Origin: Turnera subulata
Lineage: Eukaryota; Streptophyta; Magnoliopsida; Malpighiales; Passifloraceae
DNA length: 64,000 nucleotides
Assembly (NCBI GenBank): GCA_028386065.3
Contig: JAKUCV010003539.1
Span: 1-64,000, forward strand
Reading direction: 5' to 3'
A program made the translations under genes and the position numbers. Under the pieces are notes generated by a model. It made no database searches. It was given only the letters and a program-made list of their open reading frames with translations, and was not told where the DNA came from. Position 1 is the first letter of the stretch. Every line of letters begins with the position of its first letter. Positions 21,641 through 34,797 of the stretch are shown here, one piece after another.

Positions 21641-24480
21641 AAGCTAATATCTCTATCTCAGCATCATGGGTATTAGATACCGGATGTGGTTCTCACATTT
21701 GTGTAAATGTGAAGGAACTGAGAAAGAGTAGGAGATTGACAAAGGGTAAGATAGACCTGCGTGTGGGAAATGGAGCAAGAGTTGTTGCATTAGCCGTGGG
21801 AACTTACTATCTTAACCTACCGAGTGTTTGGTTTTAGAACTAGACGATTGTTATTATGTACCGACCATAAGCAGGAATTTGATTTCTGTGTCTTGTCTTG
21901 ACAAGAAAGGTTTTTCTTTTGTAATAAGGGACAAATGTTGTTCTATTTATTTCAAGGATGTTTATTATGGTGGTGCGTATTTAAGCAATGGTTTGTATGT
22001 TCTTAACCTAGAAACCGCGATCTATAACATTAATACGAAGAAGGTTAGAATGAACGATTCTAATGAAACCTACCTTTGGCATTGTCGATTGGGCCATATA
22101 AACGAGACTCGTATTTATAAACTCCATAAAAATGGACTTTTAGACTCATTTGATTTTGAATCATTTCAGACATGTGAGTCTTGTTTGTTAGGCAAGATGA
22201 CGAAGGCTCCTTTTACCGGTAAAGGTGAAAGAGCATCGGACTTGTTAGGTCTTATACATAGTGATGTATGTGGACCGATGTCGACAAAAGCTAGAGGTGG
22301 ATTTCAATACTTCATTACATTTACTGATGATTTCAGTAGGTATGGCTATGTGTATCTAATGAGACACAAGTCAGAATCCTTTGAAAAGTTCAAAGAATTC
22401 AAGAATGAAGTACAGAATCAACTCGGCAAGAGCATTAAAATGCTTTGATCAGATCGAGGAGGTGAATAATTAGGCCGAGATTTCCTTGATCATCTAAAGG
22501 AGTGTGGTATAATATCACAACTCACTCCACCGGGTACGCCTCAATGGGATGGTGTGTCCGAAAGGAGGAATAGAACCTTGTTGGACATGGTTCGTTCGAT
22601 GATGAGTCAAGCTGACCTTCCTTCTTCATTTTGGGGACATGCATTATTGAGTGCTGCATTTACACTTAACCGTGTTCCATCAAAATCGGTTGAAAAGACA
22701 CCATATGTGATATGGAGTGGGAAGCGTCCCAATTTGTCTTTCATGGGGATATGGGGTTGTGAGGCTTACGTGAGATGTGAAGCATCAGATAAACTCGGCC
22801 CTAAATCCTATAAGTGCCTCTTTGTAGGATACCCTAAGGAAACTAAACGGTATTATTTCTACAATCCCACCGAGAACAAAGTGTTTGTTGCTCGGACTGC
22901 TATTTTTCTAGAAAAAGAATTTATTTCTAGAAGAATCAGTGGGAGGAAAATAGAACTCGAAGAAGTTCGAGATATTGAGGCTGAGATGGAACAAGGACAG
23001 GAACCACAAGATGTTGTGGATGAGAATTCTGTACCTGTAACACATGGATCGCGTAGGTCGGATAGGACTCGGTATGAGCCTGAGAGATATGGATTTCTTA
23101 TGACTCACACCTGGGACATGATGCTCATAGATGAGGATGAGCCCACTTCTTATCAGCAGGCCATCACGGGTCCGGACTCTAAGAAGTGGCTAGAAGCCAT
23201 GAATTCAGAAATGGAATCCATGTATCAAAACAAGGTATGGACCTTGGTTGATCCATCTGAAGGGGTAAAACCCATAGGGTGCAAGTGGGTCTTTAAGAAA
23301 AGACCGACATGGATGGTAATGTGATTACCTGTAAAGGGCGGTTGGTGGCGAAAGGTTTCAAGCAAGTTCATGGTATTGACTATGATGAAACTTTCTCGCC
23401 AGTTGCCATGGTTAGATCCATCCGGATTCTATTGGCTATAGCGGCATACTATGATTATGAGATATGGCAAATGGATGTCAAAACCGCTTTCCTTAACGGA
23501 AAATCTTTTAAAGGATGTGTACATGATACGACCTGAAGGTTTTGTCGATCCAGAGAATGCCAATATGGTATGCTAGTTGCAGAGATCCATTTATGGATTG
23601 AAACAAGCTTCTAGGAGTTGGAATCTTTATTTTATTGATGTGATCAAAGAGTTTGGTTTCATTAAGAACGAAGATGAACCATGTGTTTACAAGAAGGTTA
23701 GTGGGAGCACTATTGTTTTCTTGTTGTTGTATGTTGACGACATCCTACTCATTGGGAATGATATTCCAACACTACAGTCTGTAAAGGCTTGGTTAGGAAA
23801 AATTTCTCGATGAAGGACTTAGGAGAAGCTGCCTAAGTGTTAGGTATATAGATCTCACTGCTCGGGCTAAGTCAAAGTACGTATATTCACAAGGTGCTAA
23901 AGAGGTTTAGCATGCAAGATTCCAAGAAAGGATTCTTGCCCTTGTCACATGGCATATCTCTCTCAAGGAATCAATGTCCTAGTACGTCTAAGGAGAGAGA
24001 GCGGATGAGTAACATTCCTTATGCTTCTGCAATAGGATCTATCATGTATGCCATGCCATGTACTCGACCGAATGTCGCTTATGCTTTGAGTGTCACAAGC
24101 AGATACCAATCTGATCCCGGTGAGAGTCACTGGATAGCGGTTAAGAACATCCTTAAGTACTTGAGAAGGACTAAGGATGCATTCCTGGTTTACGAAAGCG
24201 TTGATGAGCTTGTTGCAAAGAGTTACACAGATGCTAACTTCCAAACCGATAGGGATGACTTTAGATCGCAGTCAGGTTATGTCTTTTTGTCTTGGAGGTG
24301 GTACTGTATGCTGAAAGAGTTCCAAGCAGGGAACAGTTACCGACTCAACAACTGTGGCTATGCAAAGTTCCTTCTGAGAACAATGTAACAGACCCCTTGA
24401 CTAAGTCTCTCACACAGCGGAAGCATGATGGTCATGCTGTAATCATTGGTATTAGATACATGTATGATTGGCTTTAGTGC
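21641..24480 (+). pseudogene. Copia-C pol remnant (PR, INT, RT, RH)
   Basis: In order: protease motif WVLDTGCGSHIC near 21665; GAG pre-integrase and zinc site LWHCRLGHINETR near 22075 and CESCLLGK near 22175; integrase core from HSDVCGP near 22260, broken by a TGA and a TAG near 22446-22470, then resuming at SERRNR (22554); reverse transcriptase from GCKWVFKK (23278), frameshifted before GRLVAKGF, with QMDVKTAFLNG (23470) and LLYVDDIL (23725); and RNase H pieces with SYTDANFQTDRDD (24222) and DPLTKSLT (24390). At least four stops or shifts separate these parts. Confidence 0.88.
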
Positions 24481-24492
24481 AAGTGGGAGAAT

Positions 24493-26574
24493 GTTAGTGC
24501 AATATGCCCAAAAGCCAATCAATGGATGATTGTTTGTAGTCATGTATACACATTAAGGTTATTCCAATAAATATCATTTATGAGAAAAACGCTTGCACAT
24601 ATTTATAACCGTAGAATATTTTATATTCTTAAATGTCCCTAGTCGATTATTATTATGGATGGGTTGTAATAATAAATTAAGACTAGCGTATGTTGAGAAT
24701 TTATATGTGATATGAATTCTACATATAGGTACAAGTTAGAGAACTTGTGGACTGGACCAACCTACATAAGAACGCTACATGAACATTATATATTTGTCGG
24801 TAGCGGTTCTTATATGTATTGTCCTTAGACCTGAGATCATCAAGGTTCCCAACATATGAGTCGTATACTTTGATATTACTCTTGGCTATTTCGTAGATGA
24901 GTAGACCTTAGTGTAATCATTGGGTATATGATAAATGTGTAGTGGGTTTTGTATGATCCAGAGGGGATTCGTCCAATCCATATAACGGGTATATTATCGG
25001 ATGGTTTCTTGATAGAGTTTGAACCGTAAATGCATGGCCATGCTCGGATTATGATATGGTGATATCATAGGTATCCGTTTTACACGGTTAACTCGAGGAT
25101 CAAGAAACTGAGATTGAACATATGCGAGATTGACATATTCCATGTCTCGTGTTAAATCTTGATAATGGGACGAAGAGACGATGACATGTTTGCGAGGCAT
25201 ATGAATCAGTACTCATCTTGTCGTTCGGGTAGCAATGATGTGTTGCTAGATGCCGCTCTTTGCTTATAATTGTAAATGAGTTTACAATTATTGTCGGACG
25301 TTACAAGTGCCTACAGGGTCACACACTTAGAATCGTTGATTCGAGCAGGTGGTTGAACCGTGGTTGGACCATGGTTCGACCAGGTGTGGTTGGACCATGG
25401 TTGGACCGTGGTTGAACCAGGGTCGTTTTGGGCTGGTTTGATTTAATAATTGTCAGAATTATTGAGCCAAACCTGATGGCATGTGATGTGTAATCCCATT
25501 AGTGCATAGTGGAGACATGATTAGACTAGATAGTGGTGGAATCTTAATCATGTTGGGTGGACCATTATGTTGGCTATTCTTGTCTCTAATAATCTATGCA
25601 TTAATTAGAGTGAGTAATTAGATTACTCAAAAACCTTGAGTCTGAATTTTCAGAGCTTTAGTAACTTGAGAGCTTAGAGTTTTTCAGGTTACACACATCC
25701 TTCTTTGAGAAAGAAGAAAAACACCACAAACACTGGCTCCCGGAAACCTGCTGCTAGCACATCAGTTCGGGGGTGCTCGGGTTGGTAATAGTGTGACGAT
25801 TCCAACTAGTTATCACGGTTCGTGTGGATACTGTTGAAACACCCGTGTCTCAATTTTACAATAAAATACTTAAACACAAGGAATTTACCAAAATGCCCCT
25901 GAAACCCAGGACACGAAATCCAATACCAAAACATTATCCAAAAATCTTAATAATCCGAGATGTCATAAAGAACAAAAATAAAAAAAATCGACTTAACAAG
26001 CCATAAGTCAACCCGGCATCCAGCCGATACATCATCAGGTATCAAATCCCGGCAACCCGCCGATAAAATAATCAAAATAAAAAATGACATCTCAACAAAA
26101 TCCAATGCAGCGGAAGATAAAGATAAAATAAAAACAAAAGTAGAAAATGATATGCAAGTCGGCTCTATGGATCCAACCGGGAGAAGAAGCACAGCTACCT
26201 GCTGGGATAACCACGTCCGCAGTCTGGAAAGGTAGAAAGAGACTGCACGCTAACTAAGAGTCTGAAAAACAACGGTGGCGATTATGTGAGTCGCCTACTC
26301 AGTGAGCAGTATAAATCTAGTTATGTAGGTATGCATAGCAAGTTCGAAAGGAAAGTAGAGAAAAAATACAAGTATGCAAACATACAATAATCAGTACTAA
26401 CATGCCAACAACATACAAGCAAACAGTTTATGTTTCACACCCGTTTGTGTGTTAAGTTTTATTATTATGTTTATTATTCAGGGCCCCCTACTGTGTGCGT
26501 CGAGCTCGGTCCCGTCTCATGAGACAACCAGGGAATAAGCCCAAAATAACCAGACACATGGCCCAAATAACACC

Positions 26575-26610
<36 letters not shown>

Positions 26611-29059
26611 GGAGGTAGAAAGGAAGGAGGTAGAAACCGGTCATCACAGACCCATATGCTAAACCGCATATACCATGCTATCCCGCATGCAAACCCGAGG
26701 AGTAACATTTCCCGCTCGAACTAACCGGTCATTAGCACACAGTAGCCTATCTTCTACTGTACATTATACTTGTTCATTAAATATGAGTTCATGTGTGCCA
26801 AGAGTTGTGATTTAAGAGGGTTGTGTGAATTATAAACTCAATCAAACTTCCGGGTCTCCAACCCACAGTACATCACACAGATCACCCAAAATCACTCCAC
26901 ATGTTATACTCCATAAAAATTTAAAATCATACCCATCCGGCAAATAGAACACATAGGCACACAATACAGATCACAGCATGTTAGCAAACAAGGCATGCAA
27001 CTCAAACAGACCAATCTAACAAAGCACATGCATACAAACATAAAAAGACTTATAAAGTCACCTCAACGTCGATTATCCTGTGGAGCTTTCCCCAAGACAA
27101 ATCCACCAGCTCCCGAGGTATTACCCGTGCCTGAACACCGGCACACACAATAATTACAAACAATTACAATAAACCGTGCATGCATGATATTATATGCTCA
27201 ACTGAATAGAATCTGACCCAATCTACCCAGTTAAGTAATTTCAGGGTCTAAGCCCAAAAGGGTAACTCCAAAGAGATCGGGACCTAAGGTGCTCCGGGCT
27301 TAGGCCCCAACTAAGTCCATAAGTAATTCCCCGAGCCTATGGCCCACTCATTATGTCCTTACGAGTTCCCGGGCCTAAAGCCCATCTATGTCCAAAACCG
27401 AATCCCGGGCCTAAAGCCCATTATGAAGTTGGGCTTAAAACCCGTTACCCAAGTCCAAAGGTTATCAAATTAAATCATAAAATCTCAATACCGGGCCTGG
27501 GCCCGATTTAGACTAATTCCATTTAAGGGGTCTTACCCGAGCCTGAGCTACCGTCCTAAAGGTTCTACCCGCGTCGGACAAACCGGTCACAAGTTACTCG
27601 CTTTCCGCTCTCGGTTTCTACTATATAAAATACAATTAGTACAACCCAATTCAGAATAATCAATACATGCCATGAGTGTACAACAATTTATACATCAAGG
27701 TAATACCGTTAAATGCCGGAACAAAACCCGAGCCCTCGCTGGAAAATTCCCAAGCCTTGCTGGATTCCGGTCACCTTGCCGGAATTCACCCAAACTGCCA
27801 GAATCCAACAACAACACTACCACCGTTCAAACATCACCCGATTCAACAACAACCAACACAAAAATTGATTGGGAGATTATAATCGAATTAAAGACAAGCT
27901 GTGGCAAAGGAACCTAACCCGGAAAATCAACCAAATCTGCCCGGAATCCGTCCACAGTCAAAGCCCGAGCCGTAAAGCACCTCTGCCTGAACACAACACT
28001 TCTGCCGGCAGCAATAACCAAATCGGCCGAGCCACCACCCACACTCAACAGCAAACACCGGCGACCCCAATACCGTGCACACACAGCCCCGAGCTAACCC
28101 CTACACCGAGCAAGACCAGTTCCGGCCAACCACCGCAACAACCACACACCCGATAACCGACCACAACACAGCCGAACCACCAACCACATCAGCACGGAGA
28201 AAAAGAAATTAAAAGAGGAAGAGGGAAAAGAGATCGGAAGCTTACCCGACCAAGGCAGCAGCGGTGACGACCTGAATCCACTCTGCAAGCAATGGTGGTG
28301 GCGGCGTGGAGTAGCGGTAGACGGCGGCGGTGCTTCTTTAAGGAGGAGAGGAGGTCGAGTGAGTGGGTAAAGAAGGAAGGTTGGAGGGTACAGCGGCCGG
28401 AGAAAAGGAGGATGGGGTGTTGATGATGATGAGAGTGAGAGAGAGAGAGAGAGAGAGAGAAGAGAGGGGCTGAGGGAGTCGGCGACGCGGAGAAAGAGAA
28501 AAGAATGAGAAGAGAAGAAAAAGAAAGAAAGGAGAGGACATGTAGGGTTTGATCCGCCAGCCCGAACGACGCGTCGTTCGGCTGGGCGCGATCAACCTGC
28601 CCAGTTGACCCATTTAAGTTTTTTTTTTCAAAACGACGTAGTTTTGAATAAAGCCACGATAAATCCCGTGTTTCATCCAGAAACACATTCTAACTCCAAC
28701 GAAACTCGAACCTAGGGTGATACTAACTTAAAATTGGCAATTTTTTTTAAGGGAAATACTTTATTTTCCTTAACCAAAAATCCGGGAAGTACCTCAAGGG
28801 TAAAATTGGAATAAAATTACGAAGATTTCCGTAAATTAAAATACGAAAAATCGAAGCCTTACAACTGTAGAGGGGCGGGATTGCTGTCCGGCTCTTGCTG
28901 ATTCGGATCATCAGTTGAGTGAAAGACCTCAACCGAACCAGGTATGTTATTCTATAACTCGATTTACTCTGTTTCACATGGATCCTCCATGAGTATCGGG
29001 ATTTCCGTTGCGCATTTAGTTGCATTTGATTGTCAAATTGCATGACCCGGTTACTTACA
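24493..29059 (+). repeat. Copia-C 3' LTR, split by a nested solo LTR
   Basis: The LTR parts are 24493-25834 and 28869-29059, together about 1.53 kb, matching 16210-17732. The break falls inside the sequence GTATGGATACCGTAGAGG of the 5' copy and is bordered by the duplicated ACTGT of the inserted element. Confidence 0.9.
25835..28863. mobile_element. 3.0-kb solo LTR, probably Ty3/gypsy (Tekay/Del type)
   Basis: The insert starts TGAAACACCCG and ends GCCTTACA and is bordered by the exact 5-bp duplication ACTGT (25830-25834 and 28864-28868). It has no pol domain and no internal repeat of its own ends, as expected for a single LTR left by recombination. Its size and style (TGNAACNCCC start, then a GCGGAAGA block and a GGATCC block) fit long-LTR chromovirus elements. 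A second LTR with the same order of blocks starts at 63097. GA microsatellites lie at about 26576-26605 and 28434-28462. The long frames in it have low-complexity translations and are not genes. Confidence 0.8.
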
Positions 29060-29487
29060 GCCTCGTCTCGTGGTTGTGGCAGTGGTGGACGCTTTTCTAA
29101 GAACCGTGGCGAACGAGGAGGAGGCTTTTTATCTTCTTATAATTCTCATCCGTCCTCCCTACTCTCCTCGTCCTTCAAACTCTTATAATTCGCATTCTCC
29201 ACGTATGCCTTCTGTGCTGGGGCCGGCTCCAGTGCGCTGTCAATTCTGTGATGGGTATTAGCACACTATGAAGCATTGCCCGTAGCGTACGTCTTCTTCT
29301 TTTGCTGGTATGCATGATGCTTCTTCTTCGTCGGGCACTTCTTCTGCTAGCCCGGTTTGGTATGCAGACTCAGGCGCCACTAGTCACACATGACTAGTGA
29401 ACCTTCTACTCTTGATTCCTACTCTGACTATTCTAGGCCTGGCTCTGTTTAGGTTGGCGATGGTACGTTTCTTCCCGTAACGCATAT
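29060..29487 (+). pseudogene. Copia-B gag, unit 2, part after Copia-C
   Basis: This continues the gag broken at 16209: CTCGTCTCGTGG, the Gly/Arg stretch and the CQFCDGY knuckle start. Some tens of bases in the Pro-rich stretch are missing compared with units 1 and 3. It carries the same TAG after CDGY as unit 1 and ends at the same LINE junction (29487). Confidence 0.85.
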
Positions 29488-29494
29488 TTTTTCA

Positions 29495-30214
29495 TCCACA
29501 AAACAATCATGGGTCTGATGCAATGGCAAAAAGTTTTAGAAGCATGTCTTTTAAAATATCACATTGCATCCAACAATCTTCCCAAAATTTACCAGAATTC
29601 CTCTCCCTATTTCCAGCTTGACCATGTTTTTCAGACTAAGGTCACCCAATATTTCGTTCTCAACTTATAACTAATATCCTTCACCTGTTTTTGTTTCTGA
29701 GATCCCCCCAACCCCCTAACATTCCAAGTTAGTAAACTGAACATCATAAGAAAAAAACAGAAACAAACACAACACGCAATACTCAATGGAATCATACCTC
29801 CAAATTGGCTTCCCTTCACTCATCTCTTTCCTTGACAATTAAAACATCTATCGCATGCTCTGCATTCACCCGATTATCACCCATATCTAACTCTAGTTCA
29901 GCCCCAATCTCAAGTGTTTTAGCAACATCGAAACTCTGAGAAAAATCAGGAAGACATACCTCTGTACGCGTCAAGGCTCTGCTATTTCCTTGTTCAATGT
30001 CACCATCTTGTATCGAGCTATCACCAGATCGAAAGGACTGAATACTTCTAGTTTTGGTGATCTTCTTAATCTTCTTGATCCTCAGCCACCTATTTCTATT
30101 TGCTTTCTCCAAATTCTTCCTCAGTCTAGTTTCGAGAGCTAAATAAGCTCTGTCTCTTTCGGCTTCCCATAAACCCACCTGTGTTTAAGACACCACATTA
30201 TGCTCAGAAAACTT
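29495..30214 (-). pseudogene. LINE-1 segment, unit 3
   Basis: On the - strand an ORF1-like frame (30178-29816; GLWEAERDRAYLALETRLR) is followed by an ORF2-like start (29819-29631; SLLTWNVRGLGG), the beginning of the AP-endonuclease domain. The end at 30210-30214 is AACTT, the Copia-B target site. The LINE resumes on the other side of Copia-B at 34962. Confidence 0.78.
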
Positions 30215-30378
30215 TGATAAGACTATAAGATTAGACAAACATAGCTTAGTAGGTTAGTTAGTATTGTGATTATACAATACTTCTTCTTTGTAAATTTTAT
30301 CTTTGTATGATCCCCATCTTGAGTAAATATATACATACCAAGACTGCAAAGTATAGGCATCCTGTGTACTTTCGTTCA
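30215..30378 (+). repeat. Copia-B 5' LTR, unit 3
   Basis: This 164-bp LTR appears identical to the unit 2 copy at 15219-15382 and about 4% different from its own 3' LTR, which dates the tandem duplication after the element's insertion. Confidence 0.92.
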
Positions 30379-30699
30379 TGGTAGCGGAGCAATTGTCTAT
30401 CTTTAGAGTCTAAATTTTCTTCTTCTTTTCTACTATGGCTACTGAACCCTCCACAGTCTTCTACTACCTCTTCTTCTTCTTCCTCTTCCTTCTCCTCTCA
30501 AACTGCTACTCTTCAATCCACGGTTCATTCTGTGTTAAGTGTTGGAAATATTAGGAACTATGTCCCAACCACTCTTGATTTCTCGAACTTCTTGGTATGG
30601 CAAAGCTTGCTTTACACTGTTTTCTAATCTCATCAGGTTACTGGCCATGTTGACGGATCCTGTGCACAACCTTTAGCTTATGTTCCCTTGCCGAAACCT

Positions 30700-31467
30700 A
30701 ATTCACCACCACAACATAACCCCGCCTTTACCTAGTGGATCCAAATAGATAGTACCACTGTGTCTTGGATTTTTGTCACTGTAAGTCCTGACATTCTTCA
30801 ACACATTGTTCGTCCGGGTTTTGTACAAACTGCGAGAGTTGTCTGGTTGGCCGTGGAGGCTTTATTTCATGATCATGTTCATGCTAGATACATGGAGTAT
30901 AGGTCTGCATTTGTTCAGTCCAAGAAAGGGTCCAAGTCAATCTCCTAGTATCTTCAGTCTGTTCGTAGTATTGCTGATAGTTTAGAGTCCATTGGTCGGG
31001 GTTTAGGTGAAGATGATGTCGTTTTACAAATATTGGATGGTTTACCTGATGAGTACTCTGATTTTGTCACTATGGTGTTTAGTAAAAATCCTCTTCCTTC
31101 TAGTTATGAGTTACGCGCAGCTTTGCTTGCTCATGAGTCGCGTCTTGGTAAGACTCGTCCTTCTTTTTTTGCTTCTATGGATTCTACGCAGGCTTTGTTT
31201 GCCTCGTCTCGTGGTCGTGGCAATCGTGGAGGCTTTTCTAAGAACCGTGGCGAACGAGGAGGTGGCTTTGATCCACTTCCTTCTTATAATTCTAAACCTT
31301 TTTATCCATCTTCTAATTCTTTTTCTCATCCTCGTCCTCCCTACTCTCCTCGTCCTTCGAATTCTTATAATTTGCATTCTCCACGTATGCCTTCTGTGCT
31401 GGGGCCGGCTCCGGTGCGCTGTCAATTTTGTGATGGGTATCAACACACTGTGAAGCATTGCCCATAG
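30700..31467 (+). pseudogene. Copia-B gag, unit 3
   Basis: The gag of the complete copy has the UBN2-type region, a Gly/Arg- and Pro-rich stretch and, unlike units 1 and 2, the full knuckle CQFCDGYQHTVKHC. A TAG at 30946-30948 interrupts it after QSKKGSKSIS, and another stop follows HC. The first part reads from about 30730 and the second from 31033. Confidence 0.85.
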
Positions 31468-31499
31468 CGTATGTCTTCTTCTTTTGCTGGTATGCATGA

Positions 31500-34400
31500 T
31501 GCTTCTTCTTCTTCGGGCACTTCTTCTCTTAGCCCGGTTTGGTATGCAGACTCAGGCACCACTAGTCACACATGACTAGTGAACCTTCTACTCTTGATTC
31601 CTACTCTGACTATTCTAGGCCTGGCTCTTTCAGGTTGGCGATGGTACGTTTCTTCCCGTAACGCATATTGGCATAAAGGTTTTTCAGATTGGTTCTTCTT
31701 GCTTTTATTTACGAGATGTTTTAATTGTTCCTCTCCTCACCAAAAATTTGATTTCCGTCAAGCGTTTTGCCCCTAATAATTGTTGTTCTTTTGAGTTTGA
31801 TTCCAATGGTTTTTTTGTGAAGGGCTTGCACTTCCGCCATCAACAGATACGTTGCAGTGACAATGGCCCGTCATATTCAGTGCGTGTATCTGCTTCTTCT
31901 TCAAAATCAACTACTGCTCTGTCCAGTTTGCATGTTTCTCCTTCTTTATGGCACAATCGTCTTTGTCATCCTGGCACTCCTTTTTTGTGTGGATTTCTCA
32001 AGCATCACCACCTTCGTTCTTCTTCTGTTGCGGATTACTTTTGTAATGCTTATCAGATGGGTAAACACACAATGTTGCCTTATCCTTCTTTTCATCTCCT
32101 AGTTTAGGGTTGATTCATGTAGTCCACTGTGATGTGTGGACATCTTCAGTGATTTCTTTTTCCGGTTTTTGTTATTATGTTCTTTTCCAAGATGAGTTTT
32201 AACGCTTTTGCTGGGTGTATCCATTGAAAAATAAAAGTGATGTTTTTGAGAAATTCAAACAATTCCATGCTGAGATTACAACGCACTTTGCTTTACCAAT
32301 TCGATTTCTGCAAACTGATGGTGGGGACGAGTTTTACACTCGTGTTTTTGATTCTTTTCTACAAGAACGTGGCATTCTTCGTCGAATTTCATGTCCTTAT
32401 AGCCACCAACAAAATGGGTTGGCTGAGCGAATGCATCGAACGTTGTTGAATGGGATTCGGTCTATTCTTTATCATGCTCACATGCCTTTGCAGTTCTGGG
32501 TCGAAGCTCTCAATTATGTTACTTATGTCACTAATCATATTCCACGTAGAACCCTCCAGTGGTCTAGTCCGTATCAAATTCTTCATGGTGCTACTCCTTT
32601 TGTTGACTAAATTAGAGTTTTCGGTTGTTCTTGTTATCCTCATAACATGTCTCCTGCTACACATAAACTTTCTCATAGGGCTACGTTGCATGTGTTTGTT
32701 GAAGTCTCCAATGTTCACAAAGGTTTTCGTTGTTATAATGTATCCACTAAATAGATAATTATCCCTCGTAATGTTACTTTTGATGAGACGTCTTTTCCCT
32801 TTTCTCATCGCCCGGTTCCTTCACAAACTCATGATCCTCATCCAGTTTGCTTATCTGGTGCACAGTGTCCGTCTGCATCTCCATTTCCTACACCTTTGTT
32901 ATCTGATAAAGTCATATCTCCTACTTCTTCTTCTCAGCCCACAACCTTACCCAAGGCCTCCAGTTCTTCTTCTCACCACTCACATACACCTGATGCCTTA
33001 TCCTTCTCTTCTGATCATTCTTCTCACCCACCATCACCCACTGACACACACTCACCCAACGTCACAAACACTTCTTCTTCGCCTTCTTACCAATCTAACC
33101 GATCTGCTGCTTCCTCTTTGTCTTCCCCGCCTGTTGTTTCATCCACACCAGACTCGCCTGCTCCCTCTCTAAATCCCCAACCTACACATCCTATGACCAC
33201 CAGGAATCGTGATGGCACTCGCAAGGTTATTCAGATATTAAATTTAAACACTCAAAGCACCACTTCTGATCCTACAACCTATAAACAGGCTTCTGAAGAT
33301 AGACATTGGCTTGATGCAATGAACGATGAGTACCAGGCACTCAAAGATGATCACATATGGGTTTTAGTTCCACCACCACCAGGTGTGAACATTATTGGGT
33401 CCAAGTGGGTCTACAGGCGCAAATATAATTCTGGTGGTTCTTTGGAGAGGTACAAGGAAAGGCTTGTTGCTCAGTGTTTAGTCAGAAACCCAGAGAAGAT
33501 TATGTAGAGATTTTTGGTCCTGTTGTCAAACCGGCAGCCATCCACACAGTATTGACTCTTGCTTTGTCTCAAGGATGGTCCTTACGACAGCTTGATGTCA
33601 AAAATACATTCTTGAATGACTTCATTCAAGAAGATGTGTATATGCAGCAGCCACAGGGTTTTGAAGATCCCCAATATCTTTCTTATGTATGTAAACTTCA
33701 TCGTGCACTATATGCATTAAAACAAGCACCTCATGCTTGTATTTTCGTTTTCCAACTTTTTTTGTGTTCACAGGGTTTTGTTGCCAGTAAATCAGAAGCC
33801 TTGTTGTTCATCTTGCGGTCTGCCAAGGGAGTTGCTTTTCTTCTTCTCTATGTGGACGACATAGTTCTTACGACGTCCACAACTTCTTTTCTTCAGGACC
33901 TTCTTGCTTTGTTGAAGAAAGAGTTTAGGATGACTGATTTTCGCTCTCTTCATTATTTCTTGGGCATTCAGGTTGAGCATGCCGTCGATGGTTTAATGCT
34001 GCATGAACAAAAGTATTTGAACTCTATTTTTTAAAGGGTTGGTCTTCCTGTTCTTAAACCTGCTTCCACTCCTATGCAACCTAAGTTGGCTCTTTCTATT
34101 CATCAGGGTGCTCTATTGTCTGCGGAACAATTGTTGGGGCTCTACAATACCTAACTTTTACTCGGTCGGATATCAGTTTTGCGGTGAATACAGTGTGTCA
34201 GTTCATGCATGCGCCGACAACTAAAACTGGAAGGCAGTAAAGCAGATTCTTCGCTATCTTTCAGGGACCAAGCAACAGGGTCTTCTTCTTCGTCCAACAT
34301 CGATTCGATCTCTAGTTTCCTACTCGGATGCTGATTGGGCAGGATGTTTGGATACTCGTCGGTCCACTACAGGAAAGTCCTTATTTGGGAGGTAATCTGA

Positions 34401-34725
34401 TTTCAAGGTCTGCTAAAAAGCAGCGTACCGTTTCACACAGCAGTGCAGAATCAGAATACCGAGCACTTGCAAGCACTGTGACTGAGGTCTGTTGGCTGCA
34501 TTCTTTGCTACTGGAATTAGGTTTTACTCCCACCTTGCTAGTTGTTGTTCATTGTGACAATCTTTCGGCAACATATTTGGCACACAATCCAGTTCAACGT
34601 CAACGCACTAACCGCTTGGAGATTGATCTCCATTTTGTTCGGAAGAGAATTCAATGGGGACACATTGTTGTTGTTCATGTTGGGACTGATCAGCAGCTTG
34701 CTGATATTTTTACGAAGTAGTTAGG
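31500..34725 (+). pseudogene. Copia-B pol remnant (PR, INT, RT, RH)
   Basis: Readable pieces are: a protease-like stretch near 31535 (VWYADSG); the pre-integrase zinc site LWHNRLCHPGTP near 31945; the integrase core with FLQTDGGDEFYT (32305) and QQNGLAERMHRT (32405), closed by a TAA at 32608; a Ser/Pro-rich linker (32890-33190); reverse transcriptase with GSKWVYRRKYNSGGSLERYK (33400), QLDVKNTFLND (33589), LYALKQAP (33709) and LLLYVDDIVL (33841); and RNase H with YSDADWAG (34322) and SAESEYRALAST (34443). Stops and shifts at about 32165, 32610, 33470, 34034 and 34330 make it non-functional. Confidence 0.85.
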
Positions 34726-34797
34726 GGTAGCAAATTTTCAGTATCTGTGTAGCAATTTGTGTTTGGCTAATTTTGCCACCCTCAAATTGCGGGGGAG

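Larger units (their letters stand above)
16210..29059 (+). mobile_element. Copia-C: LTR retrotransposon nested in Copia-B gag
   Basis: LTRs of about 1.52 kb lie at 16210-17732 and at 24493-25834 plus 28869-29059. The second is split by a nested solo LTR. Both start TGTTAGTGC and end TTACTTACA. A primer site GTGGTAGCGGAGCC follows the first LTR and a purine tract (GTGGGAGAA) precedes the second. The target duplication is GCCTC on the right (29060-29064), TCCTC on the left. Internally the order is leader with a palindrome array, a nested PIF/Harbinger-like element, gag, protease, integrase, reverse transcriptase and RNase H. Gag is open, but pol carries several stops and frameshifts, so the element is not autonomous now. 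Confidence 0.93.

Noticed and set aside
27672..28156. Pro/Thr/Gln-rich frames on the + strand
   Set aside because: They are part of the solo LTR, low in complexity and overlapping in several frames; not supported as genes.
26576..28462. GA microsatellites at 26576-26605 and 28434-28462 as functional GAGA sites
   Set aside because: They are simple repeats inside a solo LTR; nothing nearby supports a regulatory role for a host gene.
28094..28686. Open frames on the - strand with a Ser/Leu-rich product
   Set aside because: They lie in the solo LTR and include a GA microsatellite; no domain is recognisable.
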